IMG/VR virus record: IMGVR_UViG_3300028361_000024
Location: 1-64,000 of that record
Direction: 5' to 3' (one strand)
Length of the DNA stretch: 64,000 bases
Source of the DNA: a virus
Shown in pieces: positions 17,298 through 27,209 of the stretch. The notes under the pieces were generated by a model, which was given only the letters and a program-made list of their open reading frames with translations, was not told the origin of the DNA and did no database searches. A program made the translations under genes and the position numbers. Every line of letters starts with the position of its first letter. The stretch's first letter is position 1.

Positions 17298-17659
17298 TAC
17301 TCTGGCTCCTCTTCATCCTGAAAGTACACGGACTCCCACCAGCGTAGAACTTCCTCTTTTGCCCACTCTATTTCTGCCCAACCGCCGTTAAAATGCCAGC
17401 CATCTGAAGAAGCGTCTTCGCCAAGTGCGATAGGAGATACCCCCTGAGAGATGTCTTTTATGTAGGACACAAGATTGTTTAAGTGTACGTAGACCTCTTG
17501 AGCGGTTAAGGAGTCTCGCTCCTCTGTGTTTCCAAAGTTTAAAATTACTTTTTGCTGTACACCGTCAGAGTCTGTAATTGTTTTTACCCAGCGTGGTCTG
17601 TCGGCCAACGAGGCACCGACCGCAGGTATTCCTCCATCGTACTCAAAAAGATAGGTCAT
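17297..17659 (-). CDS. Hypothetical protein, possible tail-fibre accessory
   Basis: A 120-residue acidic protein with several Trp residues near the end (HFNGGWAEIEWAKEEVLRWW). Its ATG overlaps the stop of the S74 fibre gene (ATGA), so it belongs to that operon. Small genes in this position often encode fibre-assembly helpers, but no motif supports this here. Confidence 0.6.
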   Translation of the reverse strand: MTYLFEYDGGIPAVGASLADRPRWVKTITDSDGVQQKVILNFGNTEERDSLTAQEVYVHLNNLVSYIKDISQGVSPIALGEDASSDGWHFNGGWAEIEWAKEEVLRWWESVYFQDEEEPE

Positions 17660-19026
17660 TTTTTGTCCTTAAGTTCTGTAACTTCTTCTTTAAGAGAGTC
17701 TATCTCAGTCTGTTGAACCTTGACCAGCTCTAGCACAAGCATTGACATAAGCCCATAGTCAAGATTTGCTGGTCTGCCTTCTTTGTCATAACCAATTGGC
17801 TCCGAGAATCCTAAATCAATTAACTCTTCAGCTAGGTAGCCGTGCATCCACTCTTTGTTGAGCTCTTGATGCGTCTTTCTCTCAGAGCGCTTGTATTGAT
17901 ATTTTTTTGGCTCTAGGTTGAGTAAATTTTTTATATCTGTTGGTGCATAGTTTTCGATGTTTTTCTTTAGCCTTTTAGTCGAAATGCTTGCGCTGTGTGA
18001 GTGTCGGTTTGCTCCACTTAGCGCTTGGCCAACATTTATTGAGTGGCTGTGATTGCCACGAGCAGCCTGCTGTGAACCAGTTCCCATATTGACACCTACA
18101 ATTACAGTGCTTTGGGTTCTTTGGACGTTTACAGGAGAGGAAGAGCCAACTACACGGACAAAAAAGCCATCAGTTTGAAGTGGCCCTACAGCACCATTGG
18201 CAATTTTAACTGAAGTTACCGAAAATGCTGCAAGCTCGCTAGTGCTTACAGCTCCCGAAGAAATTTTGTTAGCAGTCACCGAATTGTCAGATATTTTTTG
18301 GTTTGTCACTGCGCCATTGCCCAGCTGAGTCGCACCGACCGCGCCGTTTATAATTTCGGAAGCTCCAACAGAGTTGGGAGCAATAGCAGACGCGGTTACT
18401 GAGTTCACCGCTAGTTTTGCTTCTGTAACGGCACTATTTTGGAGCTCGTTGGTGCCGACAGACCCATCGATAATTTCGGAACTTCCCACTGAGTTGGCGC
18501 GGAGTTCTCCCGAACCAACAGAGTCATTCTGAAGTTCCCCTGAGCCAACAGAGTCGTTCGCAAGCTCGTCTTGACCTACGGCTCCGTCAACTATTTCTCC
18601 GCTATTGACAGAGTCGTTTTGCATCTCTCCTTGCCCAATAGCATCAAGCTGCATGTTCCCTTGGGCGATTGCGTCTTGGGCAACTGCTCTATTCTGCACA
18701 GCAGCATCTGCCAACTTGTTGGGGACAATGGCAAAGTTTGCAACTTTCCCCGTGGAAATGGAGAGGTCAATGAGTTCGTTTGTGCCAACAGAGTTGTTTT
18801 GCATGTTTTGTAGTGCTATGGCGTCCGCTTGAAGTTGGTTATTGGCAATAGCACCTGGCGCAATTTGGTCGGTCGAGACAGCGTGGGGTTGAATAGTGGT
18901 TCTGGTGACAACTTGATTGGCAAGTCTAGTGGGGTTGCCTCGGGCCTGCAGATACTTAACTCTTCTCTGCAGGTCAGTAATGTTTCCTGTAAGGGAGCTT
19001 CTGCTTGCTCTTCTTCTAGTTGCCAC
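17656..19026 (-). CDS. Tail fibre with ten-residue repeats and C-terminal S74 auto-cleaving chaperone
   Basis: A 456-residue protein. Residues 15-30 form a short coiled coil. Residues 50-285 consist of about 23 decapeptide repeats of the type NDSVGSGELQ, probably a beta-helical or triple-stranded shaft. HSHSINVG and RHSHSASIS follow. Residues 349-456 are an intramolecular chaperone of endosialidase type (peptidase S74): TKRLKKNIENYAP, LEPKKYQYK, MHGYLAEELIDLG and LDYGLMSMLVLELVK, closing in a coiled coil. The chaperone domain trimerises the fibre and then cuts itself off. Confidence 0.88.
   Translation of the reverse strand: MATRRRASRSSLTGNITDLQRRVKYLQARGNPTRLANQVVTRTTIQPHAVSTDQIAPGAIANNQLQADAIALQNMQNNSVGTNELIDLSISTGKVANFAIVPNKLADAAVQNRAVAQDAIAQGNMQLDAIGQGEMQNDSVNSGEIVDGAVGQDELANDSVGSGELQNDSVGSGELRANSVGSSEIIDGSVGTNELQNSAVTEAKLAVNSVTASAIAPNSVGASEIINGAVGATQLGNGAVTNQKISDNSVTANKISSGAVSTSELAAFSVTSVKIANGAVGPLQTDGFFVRVVGSSSPVNVQRTQSTVIVGVNMGTGSQQAARGNHSHSINVGQALSGANRHSHSASISTKRLKKNIENYAPTDIKNLLNLEPKKYQYKRSERKTHQELNKEWMHGYLAEELIDLGFSEPIGYDKEGRPANLDYGLMSMLVLELVKVQQTEIDSLKEEVTELKDKK
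18172..18879 (-). repeat. Tandem 30-bp units coding for decapeptide fibre repeats
   Basis: Residues 50-285 of the S74 fibre are built from 10-residue units. Two adjacent units are almost identical (NDSVGSGELQ, NDSVGSGELR); outer ones are more divergent (DLSISTGKVA, NFAIVPNKLA). The register is kept without gaps over most of the region. The unit number can change by unequal recombination, which would alter shaft length. Confidence 0.8.
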
Positions 19027-21013
19027 GTTGGTCTACCTTCCAGTCTGTCACTAATCTGAGCTGAACTTCTTCGGGGACTGGTACGCCGTCTGGTACCGTT
19101 ACCGAAAAAGAATCGATTTTTCTAATAAGAATGTCATCGCGGGGTTCTTGGTCACTTGCCAGGCGTTGCCGTACAAACTCATCGTCAACAATTATCGAAC
19201 ACCACTGACCAGGAAAAAATGTCCCAACCTGGGGGTAAAGGGAGCCGTTTACAGTTACGTTGTACACCCCTATTGGGGGCCTCGACTCAAAAAGGTAGTC
19301 TTGGGCATACGCATGGAGAGTTAGCTCATCTTCAATCTCGTCTAGCTGCTCTGCCTGGTCAAGCAGAGGCCAGCTTCGGCCATCGGGATTATTAAGCATT
19401 ATGCGGTCAGCAGCTCCCGCGTACGGTTGGCTGGCGTCGTCCGACAAGTCTTCGATGTTTCCAATCACAAAGAACCGAGTGGCGGAGTCCTCCGCGGACT
19501 CTTCGACAGTAAACGTAATAATATTGCCTGGGTACTCAAAAACTAATTTTTCTGCACCAAAGGCAGTAATCGGATAAATGTCTCCTTCTGGAGGAGCGTC
19601 CGCCACGTTTGCAGAGAAAAGTTTGAAAGTCCTACTGAATGTGGCAGTACTGAAATTGTAATCACAATCAATGCGGTATTCAAACCCGCCTTCCACAGTG
19701 TTTGAGTACTGCTCTAGAATCTCCCCAATAGTTTTTTGCTCAAATCCTCTAAAAATCTGAGTATCTTGGAAAAAACCGCTCTTATCTAAGTTTTCAAAGT
19801 CAATCCCGATATCGGCATTAGCTGTGTAGCTTCCATAGTCCCCGTATATAACTTTAGAGCCAAATAGAGCAACTCCACCTGCTACACCTTCTGGGCCGAC
19901 ATTTAGGATTCCACCAGAGCTAAAACTAAAACTGTTTGCATTGGGGATGTTTATAATCGTAAAGCGCCCGTTGAATGTCGTATCTAAACGACCAGTAAAA
20001 AATGCGTCGACACCAGTTACGATAACCGTCTGTCCGATAAACGCCCCGTGGGACTCATCGAGGGTTAGGGTAGCTACGTTATTGAGTAGCTGCTTTGTCT
20101 CTACGTTTAAGATTCTAATACCAGGGACTGAGGAAATGGGAATATCTGCTCCATCAAGTACAAACTTTATAGTGCGTTTATCGGGGACTGCAGTTACAGT
20201 CTGAAACCCATCTAGCTCGGAGTCAACTTCAACAATTTCCATTTCTTGCCCTGGCACAAGACTGTGGTCTTCACTTGTTCTCAGGGTGACCACACCAGCG
20301 GACCTCTGCTTAGAGATAATCGCTACTTGAAGCTCTTTTGCTGGCTTAATCACTTCGTTAGCAAAGTTTAGACCGCCCAGGTCGGTTGCCGCACGGAATA
20401 TAAGGTCACGAGCAAAGTCGTAGGAATCTACTAAACTTCGAACGGCACCACTTGTGCTGACCCCGCCTCCATCTCCAAAAGTTGTTGCAAAGCTGAATTG
20501 CGTTGTGGAATTAATTTCAGTGACCGTCTGGGTGCCATCGACAATTGGGTTGGTAAACGAAATGGCAACTCTTTGCCCAACCGAGAACCCGTGCGGGAAT
20601 TCAGTGGTCACAGTGCCAATACCCGAGGAAACAGCATATGAAGCAATACCTATAAAGTCTGAGCCGTATTGAATGGTCTGCCATATATTGCGATGGTAAA
20701 AGTAGCTCATAAATTCGCCAGCATTAACGTCTAGGGTTCTGCTAGCAACATCGTAGGTACGTGACCATATAATTCCGCCCCAAACACAGACACCATTTCG
20801 CATTATGTACAGCCCCGTACGCCCAGGCATAGTCGCCTCGTAGAGGTCTAGCCCCTTAGTCGCTTCAAGGAATGGAATCTGCCCAGTAAAAGCACCAGCT
20901 CTGCGGTTTGCTCTTTCGTAAGATACGCCCTTAAAGGGCACCTCAGAAATTACGTTATTGCTAAGCAAATCGGTCAAAAAGTACCGATACTGTACCTGCG
21001 TCTCAAGAGTCAT
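19016..21013 (-). CDS. Minor tail protein, Gp37-like baseplate component with inserted repeats
   Basis: A 665-residue protein. The N-terminus (SYERANRRAGAFTGQIPFLE, GLYIMRNGVCVWGGIIWSRT, then TLDVNAGEFMSYFYHRNIW) matches the siphovirus ReqiPepy6 Gp37-like tail component that caps the tail tip. Three copies of a 65-80 residue beta repeat interrupt it at about residues 125-192, 233-300 and 305-385, each with VATLTT-like and HGF/VGQ-like phrases. The C-terminal part resumes the baseplate sequence. It overlaps the S74 fibre gene by 11 bases. Confidence 0.82.
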   Translation of the reverse strand: MTLETQVQYRYFLTDLLSNNVISEVPFKGVSYERANRRAGAFTGQIPFLEATKGLDLYEATMPGRTGLYIMRNGVCVWGGIIWSRTYDVASRTLDVNAGEFMSYFYHRNIWQTIQYGSDFIGIASYAVSSGIGTVTTEFPHGFSVGQRVAISFTNPIVDGTQTVTEINSTTQFSFATTFGDGGGVSTSGAVRSLVDSYDFARDLIFRAATDLGGLNFANEVIKPAKELQVAIISKQRSAGVVTLRTSEDHSLVPGQEMEIVEVDSELDGFQTVTAVPDKRTIKFVLDGADIPISSVPGIRILNVETKQLLNNVATLTLDESHGAFIGQTVIVTGVDAFFTGRLDTTFNGRFTIINIPNANSFSFSSGGILNVGPEGVAGGVALFGSKVIYGDYGSYTANADIGIDFENLDKSGFFQDTQIFRGFEQKTIGEILEQYSNTVEGGFEYRIDCDYNFSTATFSRTFKLFSANVADAPPEGDIYPITAFGAEKLVFEYPGNIITFTVEESAEDSATRFFVIGNIEDLSDDASQPYAGAADRIMLNNPDGRSWPLLDQAEQLDEIEDELTLHAYAQDYLFESRPPIGVYNVTVNGSLYPQVGTFFPGQWCSIIVDDEFVRQRLASDQEPRDDILIRKIDSFSVTVPDGVPVPEEVQLRLVTDWKVDQRGN

Positions 21014-21035
21014 TTAGTGTCCTTAAAGTGTTGCG

Positions 21036-23396
21036 TTAGCCAAGCCATCCAGAGCGATAGAACACACGCAAAGAAGAGATACCTTCTGGGTTACCTGTAT
21101 CAATAAATTCTAACTCATTTGGGCCAGGAGCTAGTTGGATAAAGTCAGCCAGAACGTCAACTCGACCTCTTGCACCCTCTATCTCGCCATTAAACGCCAC
21201 TTCGCGATTCTTGGTATCAATTTCGAGAATGTCGGCTGAAACAATCGCAGTAGCTCCCGTTAGACCAGGAGTAAATTGCACATTCTGAGTTTGAATAACG
21301 TTTCCAGCGGCGGGGATTTCAGCAATAGTATCTGAGACAGTTGCGATTCCGCTTAATGCGCTCAGTGGGAGACTTCCGCCTACCTCAGCTTGCCCATCTG
21401 GCACAACTGCTTGAGAGCTAATAGACCCCACAAACTCGGCAAATACATCAGGAGTGGCTCCTGTCTGCTCATTTGCTGGGTACTCAATTGGCCCCGCATT
21501 AGCGGCAACTTTAGTGTACTCAAATACATTTAAGAACGGGATTGCGGTAACTACGTACGTCCCATTGAAAGGCGCGCCTACACCAGTGATAGTGACGCTC
21601 TCCCCGAAGATTGCACCATGGCTGTCTCTTGTTGTCACAGTAACTACATTGCCAGCAAGCAAAATACTGGAAATTTTTCGGCTTCCAGCGCGAACTGTTC
21701 CGTTAGGTACGACAGTAGACACTTGGTCACTTCCAGAATTAACGTAAGTAAAAGTTGTCGCACTGGGGAGACTTGTTATTGTGTGTGTGCCGTTGTATAC
21801 GGTGGTTCCTACGTTGTCAACAACAACCTTTTCCCCAACAACAAACCCGTGAGGTTGCGAAGTTGTCAGAGTTGCTACGTTAGACGAGCGGGCTCGAACG
21901 GATACGGTTTTTTGCGTACTGCGAGTCCTTTTGTACTCAAACTGTGTGGCGGAGGGCGTGTCTGTGATTGTGTACCCACCATTTAGGGAAAGGTCTACCC
22001 CCGAAACGTTAACGGTTTCGCCGACAACAAAACCGTGAGGGAGTGACGACGTCAAAGTTACAACGTCTGCAGCCATTGTCTTATTCACAATAGGCCTAGC
22101 ATTGGTTCTAGTGGATGCGTAGCTAAACGAGGTTGAGGACGGGATTGCGGTAATTTGAAAAGTCCCGTTGTAGTTAACTCCCGCCCCAGAGACAGTGACG
22201 TTCTCTCCCACAATAAATTGATGCACGTCTGATGTGCTAATTGTCGCGATGTTAGAAATAAGCGAAGCAGAGATAATGGTTCTTGGCGGTATACGAGTCT
22301 TCGCGTACTCCACTGAAGCAACAGTAGGGGTGGCTGTCACGGTGTGTACACCGTCAAATACAGAATCAACCCCAGCAACCACAATGGAGTCTCCTACAGA
22401 CAGCTCGTGCGCTTCAGTTGTTTTAAGCGTTGCGACACTGTTCACAAGGGCCTTAAATGCGACAGAAGTGACATTTGCTGCATCTGTCTCATAGCTTAGG
22501 GTTGTGCTTGTTGGTACCGAAGTAATCAGGCTATCACCGTCAAACGGCGAGCCAGTGCCTGACACAAAAACGCTGTCTCCGAGAGCAAACCCATGAGACT
22601 CAGTGGTAGTCAAGGTTGCAATGTCTTTTAGAGTCGAAATGTCAAATGTCAGCTGTTTATTGACAACAGTTCGAGAGATTGGGCCTTTCAAGCCCTGAGT
22701 TAAGATAATAAGTTCTTCAGTTGTTTTGTTAAAAATAGTCCCTGGGCCAGCAAAGGGCCCTGAAATTTCTAAATAGCAGGGGACTGAGTAATTCCCAATG
22801 TTAACAACCACGCCCGTACCGTCAGAGCCTGTGGCGACATTTCTCACAGGGACCTCAGAAAGATTGTAGCCGTCGGGGCTTGCGTCATTCCATGCGTACT
22901 TAATTGGGTCTGCGGCCCGAAGACCAATTTCAAAATTGGTTCTCCCTCGAAGGTTTCTAGTTTCAATAGAGACGTCGCCGTTTAGCGTGACATACGCTGC
23001 TCGGATGGGGTCATTCCCTGTTTTAAACCACACGCCTCTTCGTGCCATGTTGGCGGTAGCAGCAATGAGCCTGTCTCTTGCGGCCTCAACAAGGGAGGGA
23101 TTAGGGACAAGGAACGAGCCCCGAATAGAAAAAGACCTGGAGTTGTACCTTCCGCGCACTTCATAAGAGCCGTCTCCAAAGCCTCTAGCTATGTCTGGAA
23201 CATCAGCTCTGGGCGACTCCCACCACCCTGGGATATCTGTGACTACCCAAACCACTCCTTGGGAGTCCATAGTGTTAAGAATGAAGTCTCCAAGTACGAT
23301 GTTGGCTTCAAGTTTTAGACGACCGATGTCTGGGCTAAAAACCTCCTGCAGACCTCTGTCTACTGAAAAGTTCTCTTGTCCTTGTGTATAGACCAT
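21036..23396 (-). CDS. Distal tail protein (Dit-like) with six tandem HGF repeats
   Basis: A 786-residue protein. Residues 1-190 look like the siphovirus distal tail domain (GDGSYEVRGRYNSRSFSIRG, RRGVWFKTGND, NFEIGLRAADPIKYAW). Residues 246-640 carry six consecutive repeats of about 60-70 residues with the consensus VATLTT..HGF.VGE.V.V.GV...NGT..IT..PS.T.F.Y. Residues 650-786 end in a beta domain with EFIDTGN and SSLRVFYRSGWLG. The extra repeats probably decorate the outside of the tail tip and may bind carbohydrate. The start overlaps the tape measure stop by one base. Confidence 0.8.
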   Translation of the reverse strand: MVYTQGQENFSVDRGLQEVFSPDIGRLKLEANIVLGDFILNTMDSQGVVWVVTDIPGWWESPRADVPDIARGFGDGSYEVRGRYNSRSFSIRGSFLVPNPSLVEAARDRLIAATANMARRGVWFKTGNDPIRAAYVTLNGDVSIETRNLRGRTNFEIGLRAADPIKYAWNDASPDGYNLSEVPVRNVATGSDGTGVVVNIGNYSVPCYLEISGPFAGPGTIFNKTTEELIILTQGLKGPISRTVVNKQLTFDISTLKDIATLTTTESHGFALGDSVFVSGTGSPFDGDSLITSVPTSTTLSYETDAANVTSVAFKALVNSVATLKTTEAHELSVGDSIVVAGVDSVFDGVHTVTATPTVASVEYAKTRIPPRTIISASLISNIATISTSDVHQFIVGENVTVSGAGVNYNGTFQITAIPSSTSFSYASTRTNARPIVNKTMAADVVTLTSSLPHGFVVGETVNVSGVDLSLNGGYTITDTPSATQFEYKRTRSTQKTVSVRARSSNVATLTTSQPHGFVVGEKVVVDNVGTTVYNGTHTITSLPSATTFTYVNSGSDQVSTVVPNGTVRAGSRKISSILLAGNVVTVTTRDSHGAIFGESVTITGVGAPFNGTYVVTAIPFLNVFEYTKVAANAGPIEYPANEQTGATPDVFAEFVGSISSQAVVPDGQAEVGGSLPLSALSGIATVSDTIAEIPAAGNVIQTQNVQFTPGLTGATAIVSADILEIDTKNREVAFNGEIEGARGRVDVLADFIQLAPGPNELEFIDTGNPEGISSLRVFYRSGWLG
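21477..22661 (-). repeat. Six tandem HGF-type domain repeats
   Basis: Each unit is 180-210 bases. Units are divergent at DNA level but share spacing: a beta strand ending in LTT, SHGF or PHGF, VGE or LGD, VSG, then NGT or NGG, ITxxPS and a final aromatic strand. The same unit appears three times in the next gene, once in the major tail protein and once at the left edge of the window. Confidence 0.8.
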
Positions 23397-26300
23397 TAGG
23401 CCGCACCTCTTCTAAGCTCAAAAGCCAATCTGCGGGAAACAAGCTCTGCCAGCTCACGTTCATTCATTCCAGCGGACGGATACACATTAATTGTGGTTCC
23501 GCCACCAGAAAGCATACTTATCATTGCCTTGTCACGTGTTGATAAGCCGTCCTTATCAAGAGGCTCTACTCGCTCTGCACGTCCACCTTCTCCAATAATC
23601 GCGGCTATTCCACCTGGCGTAGCAGGGACTATGCCACCAGCAGCCAAACGAGGGATGTTTGGGGTCTCAATGGTAAATCCTTTGCCAGCAACACCAAGAG
23701 CTCTTGTTGCAAAGTTTGACGGGATTCGAATGTCTAGTTGGAAGTTATTCCACCTGTCAATTATGAAGTTAAGAGCACTCTTAAAACTATCTTTGAGCCA
23801 GTCCCAAAGTCCTGCTGCAGCGTTTTTTAGTCTGGTTGGCAGGTTCCTAAACCATGGGAGAAGGGTGTTGGTAAAATAGTTGGTCACTCCGATAAAGGCG
23901 TTTCTAAACAAGTTAGTAAAAAACGCCCATATGTTGCCAGCAGCATTTGAAATTACACTGCCTAAGTTTCTAAACCAGTTAGGGACGGTGGTAGTGAAGA
24001 AGTTTAAAAATCCCTGCCAAGCATCCCTAAAGAAATTTAGGAACCAATCAAAAGCTGCCTTAGCAGCGTCACCTATGGTACTACCTAGATTGGTGAAGAA
24101 CGGAATCACAGTTCCAGTCCACCACTCAACCGTACGGCCCCAAGCCTCTTGGAAGATAGTAACAATAGATTCCCAAAGCTTGGAGAACGTCTCACCAATG
24201 TAGGTGAATATCCCCGCAAAAAACTCAACGATTTTGTCCCAGTTTTTTATGATTAAGGGCACAGCTATTAAAAGAACACTGATAATAATTCCAATAGGAC
24301 CAGCAAACTTAACTAAAAATCCAAAAATTCTTCCCAAAAACCCGAATACCTTCAAAAGTGCTCCGCCAAACTTTCCAAACGAACCAACAAACTTTGCTAT
24401 GGCGGCTCCTACAGGTATCAGGGGTTTAAAGGCAAAGCTAAGAACGCCAAAAACAACCTTTCCAAAAAATTTAACGGTTCTCAGGACAAGCCCAAAACCG
24501 AGGATAAATCCAAAAATTGGCGCTACCGCTTTTAGAATCGCCTTTACGGTGTCATTCTCCAGAATAGCGTTTACACTTATAAGGGCATTATTGACTGCCG
24601 TAAAGAATCCTACAAAAGTCCCATCTTCGGTGGTGTTTTTGATGAGAGTTGCAAATTGTTCTGCAAATACGCCCAGCTGTGCGAGAGCACCGTCTGGGCC
24701 GCTAATTTCCTCGCCAAGCTCGCCAAAAGCATCTACAGCCCCTTGGATACCGTCCAAAAACTGGCCAAGCCCCTCGCTAGCGCCGAGATTGAGGATATCT
24801 CCAGCAATATCGGCTAAAATGTCAAGAATCTTGGTGAAGTTTGTCGTAGAGTCCGTGAAGAACTTGTTTAGGCTTCCGTCTTTCTCCCCTGCTTGAATGA
24901 AGTCAAGGAAATTCTTGGAGGCAGTCTCAAAGTAAGTAAGCAGCTGGTCTCCAGCGCCGCCTGGCTGATTGATAACATCAAAAATTTCCCCAAAGGCAGT
25001 CTTGTAATTGCCAAAGATGCCTGTGATTCTTTCAATTTTAGTTTGCAGTGTCTCAAACTCTGTAGCCAGTTCGCCGTTTTTTTCCTTAAAAATCTGAGTC
25101 TGTTTCCAGGCTTCGCTGGTGTTTAGCGCCCAGTCCCCAAAGGCCTTAACTAGAGGCTCTGCAGCATTTAGAAGGATTAAAAACCCTTCCAGCAAATTTA
25201 TTGCCGTTTGGCCAAGTTTTCCGAGAAGCTCATTGTTAGTGGACCAAACAGCTTTTAATCTTTCAAAACTTTCGCCTTGGAAGAATGTCTCAGCAAAACT
25301 AACAGCCAAGTCCCCAAGGATGCTGCCTGTTTCTTGAAACAGGGGCTCTAGTTCTTTAAACTTCCCAATAATTATTGTTAGAGCTGTTTCAAGCTTCGGG
25401 AAGAGCTCTCGTCCAGCAGCGTCACGAAGGCTGTCAAAAGCTTCCTGCTGCGCAATAAGGAACTTGACAAAACTTTGCGCTTCGGGAGACAGCTTTTCTA
25501 AAGCTTTTCGGAACTCATCGACGCCCCCACCAGCTGCTTTTCCAGCTGCTTTCTGAGCGAGCTCTACTTCTTCTCTAGCAGTGGCAATTCTTCGGTTTAG
25601 GTCTCGCTCTACACTACCGCCAGCCGCTGCGTCAGCTGCCGCCTTAGCCGCTTCTTCCGTGGCTCTGCTCGCGCTTCTAATTGCTTTGGCGGCAGCAATC
25701 CCAGCATCAACTTCGGACTGCTGCGCATCAGTAATTGCCTCTTTAGCTGCGACAACCTCTTTTGACCCCTCGACGCCCGCTTTAGTGGATTCTTGCTCTG
25801 ATTTTTTAAGGTCAGAGTTATTGTCAATAGCTTTACGAAGATTTAGCTCGGCTTCTGCAAAAGCAATTTCGGCCTCTTGACGTGCTCGGGAATTCGGTGG
25901 AAGGTCTTGAACCCTTTGAAGGGAGTCACGAGTCTTCTCAAACTGAAGACGAGCTTTCTTTTCTGATATAGCCCCGCCCTCAACCTCAAAACGGAGCTGT
26001 TGAATTTTTTCACGTGCGTTGTCGCGGGCATCGTTAAGGTCATCAAGCGCATCGAGGCTTCGTTTTTGGGCCTGGTTGTAGGTTCTAGTGGCTCTTTCGG
26101 TCCCGAGCAATGCGTCAGCAGCCGCTTCTTCGGCTCTGACAGCCCTCTCACGGGCCTCTGCAAGGGCTTCTGGCTTCTCTTCTTCTAAGAGTCTTTTAAG
26201 GGACAGTCGGGCGTCCCTGAGGCGTCTGGCGGCTGCAGCTTGGGCATCGCTAGTGTCTATGCCCGCTTCTTGCGCTTTTAGCCCAGCCGAAAGTGCGTCA

Positions 26301-26716
26301 CTCACGCCCCTGAATGCTACTTTTGACACAATTGCAGCTTGAGCCAGTGCGCCTAAAGCAGATGCAAAAACAATCGAGCCTCTGGCAGCATTGCCTAGAA
26401 CCCCAACAAGAACTAGAAGACCGCTACCCAACGCGCCAACAGCACCCAAAACACCAGTTATTGCTGGAATCAAAAATTGCTGCGCGATTGCCAGCCTTCG
26501 AAATAGAAGACGGGCTCTTTCTGCCTCAGCCTCAAATTCGGGGGTTACAATTTTTAAACCGCCGCCCCTTCTAGAGCCGCGCTTAAATCCTTCGCTTACA
26601 TTTTGACCAGCTTTTTCGCCGACGCTTCCAAGCCCGTTTAGGTCACTCTCAATCTGTTTTTTGAATCCAGAAGTGAGAGCGCGGACTACTACATATGCAT
26701 CACCTACTACTGCCAT
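23396..26716 (-). CDS. Tape measure protein
   Basis: A 1106-residue protein, by far the longest of the tail cluster, directly after the two chaperone genes. Residues 95-165 hold hydrophobic Ala/Gly/Leu stretches. Residues 160-430 are long charged Ala/Glu/Lys-rich coiled coils (ARRLRDARLSLKRLLEEEKP, KKARLQFEKTRDSLQRVQDL). Residues 780-870 contain strongly hydrophobic helices (GPIGIIISVLLIAVPLIIKN). Residues 860-1010 contain repeated Trp/Phe-rich amphipathic units (WFRNLGSVISNAAG and variants). The protein sets tail length and is probably ejected at infection. No lysozyme or peptidase motif is evident. Confidence 0.9.
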   Translation of the reverse strand: MAVVGDAYVVVRALTSGFKKQIESDLNGLGSVGEKAGQNVSEGFKRGSRRGGGLKIVTPEFEAEAERARLLFRRLAIAQQFLIPAITGVLGAVGALGSGLLVLVGVLGNAARGSIVFASALGALAQAAIVSKVAFRGVSDALSAGLKAQEAGIDTSDAQAAAARRLRDARLSLKRLLEEEKPEALAEARERAVRAEEAAADALLGTERATRTYNQAQKRSLDALDDLNDARDNAREKIQQLRFEVEGGAISEKKARLQFEKTRDSLQRVQDLPPNSRARQEAEIAFAEAELNLRKAIDNNSDLKKSEQESTKAGVEGSKEVVAAKEAITDAQQSEVDAGIAAAKAIRSASRATEEAAKAAADAAAGGSVERDLNRRIATAREEVELAQKAAGKAAGGGVDEFRKALEKLSPEAQSFVKFLIAQQEAFDSLRDAAGRELFPKLETALTIIIGKFKELEPLFQETGSILGDLAVSFAETFFQGESFERLKAVWSTNNELLGKLGQTAINLLEGFLILLNAAEPLVKAFGDWALNTSEAWKQTQIFKEKNGELATEFETLQTKIERITGIFGNYKTAFGEIFDVINQPGGAGDQLLTYFETASKNFLDFIQAGEKDGSLNKFFTDSTTNFTKILDILADIAGDILNLGASEGLGQFLDGIQGAVDAFGELGEEISGPDGALAQLGVFAEQFATLIKNTTEDGTFVGFFTAVNNALISVNAILENDTVKAILKAVAPIFGFILGFGLVLRTVKFFGKVVFGVLSFAFKPLIPVGAAIAKFVGSFGKFGGALLKVFGFLGRIFGFLVKFAGPIGIIISVLLIAVPLIIKNWDKIVEFFAGIFTYIGETFSKLWESIVTIFQEAWGRTVEWWTGTVIPFFTNLGSTIGDAAKAAFDWFLNFFRDAWQGFLNFFTTTVPNWFRNLGSVISNAAGNIWAFFTNLFRNAFIGVTNYFTNTLLPWFRNLPTRLKNAAAGLWDWLKDSFKSALNFIIDRWNNFQLDIRIPSNFATRALGVAGKGFTIETPNIPRLAAGGIVPATPGGIAAIIGEGGRAERVEPLDKDGLSTRDKAMISMLSGGGTTINVYPSAGMNERELAELVSRRLAFELRRGAA

Positions 26717-26735
26717 ACGCTCTCACCCCCTTCTT

Positions 26736-27200
26736 TTAAAGACTTTCAGGCTGGTCTAGGACCCGCCCAAATGGAAGCGGACTATCCGCATCAAAGTCTG
26801 TCGTCGGTGTATAGGGCCTAGTTGGCCGCTTTTGTTCCATCGGGTCTGGGATTACCTCATTGGTAGTCCCCACCAGCCCATCCGAAGGATAGGAGGTGTC
26901 ATCATTATTATAACTTTGTCCTGTATTGTTGACTCCGTACTTATACGTAGTTCCATACAGGTCCTTATACAAAACGGAACGTATCTGTGTTTTAGCTTCA
27001 GCCTCTTCAGAGGAGCGGACCAGCACATCTTCTTCAAAGAAGTAGTGAAGAACATCTAGCATGTCTGCCAGCTCCATTTCTTTTAGCTTTAGCCCTTGCA
27101 CAAGGGCTTTTCCGTTTATATAAGGCCAGAGGTCAATAGCCCACTCTACAAGTCCTCTGGCCCCACCGTAGGGCGGCTTGAATACTCCTCTACTAGCCAT
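26736..27200 (-). CDS. Tail assembly chaperone, downstream frame (gpGT-like extension)
   Basis: 154 residues if translated from its own ATG. It lies in the -1 frame relative to the upstream chaperone and overlaps it by 55 bases, the arrangement used for programmed frameshifting between G and T type chaperones. GGARGLVEWAIDLWPYING and ELADMLDVLHYFFEEDVL are chaperone-like; the tail is Asn/Asp/Pro-rich. No good ribosome binding site precedes the ATG, which favours expression by frameshift. Confidence 0.75.
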   Translation of the reverse strand: MASRGVFKPPYGGARGLVEWAIDLWPYINGKALVQGLKLKEMELADMLDVLHYFFEEDVLVRSSEEAEAKTQIRSVLYKDLYGTTYKYGVNNTGQSYNNDDTSYPSDGLVGTTNEVIPDPMEQKRPTRPYTPTTDFDADSPLPFGRVLDQPESL

Positions 27201-27209
27201 GCGGTGATT
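27146..27209 (-). other. Window for -1 programmed frameshift
   Basis: The second frame has a TGA at about 27210, so a -1 shift must occur between there and the first-frame stop at 27146. The codons GTG GGG CCA (near 27165) are the most slip-prone run visible: P-site GGG can re-pair on GGG after a one-base slip. This is not a classical heptamer, so the exact site is uncertain. Confidence 0.4.
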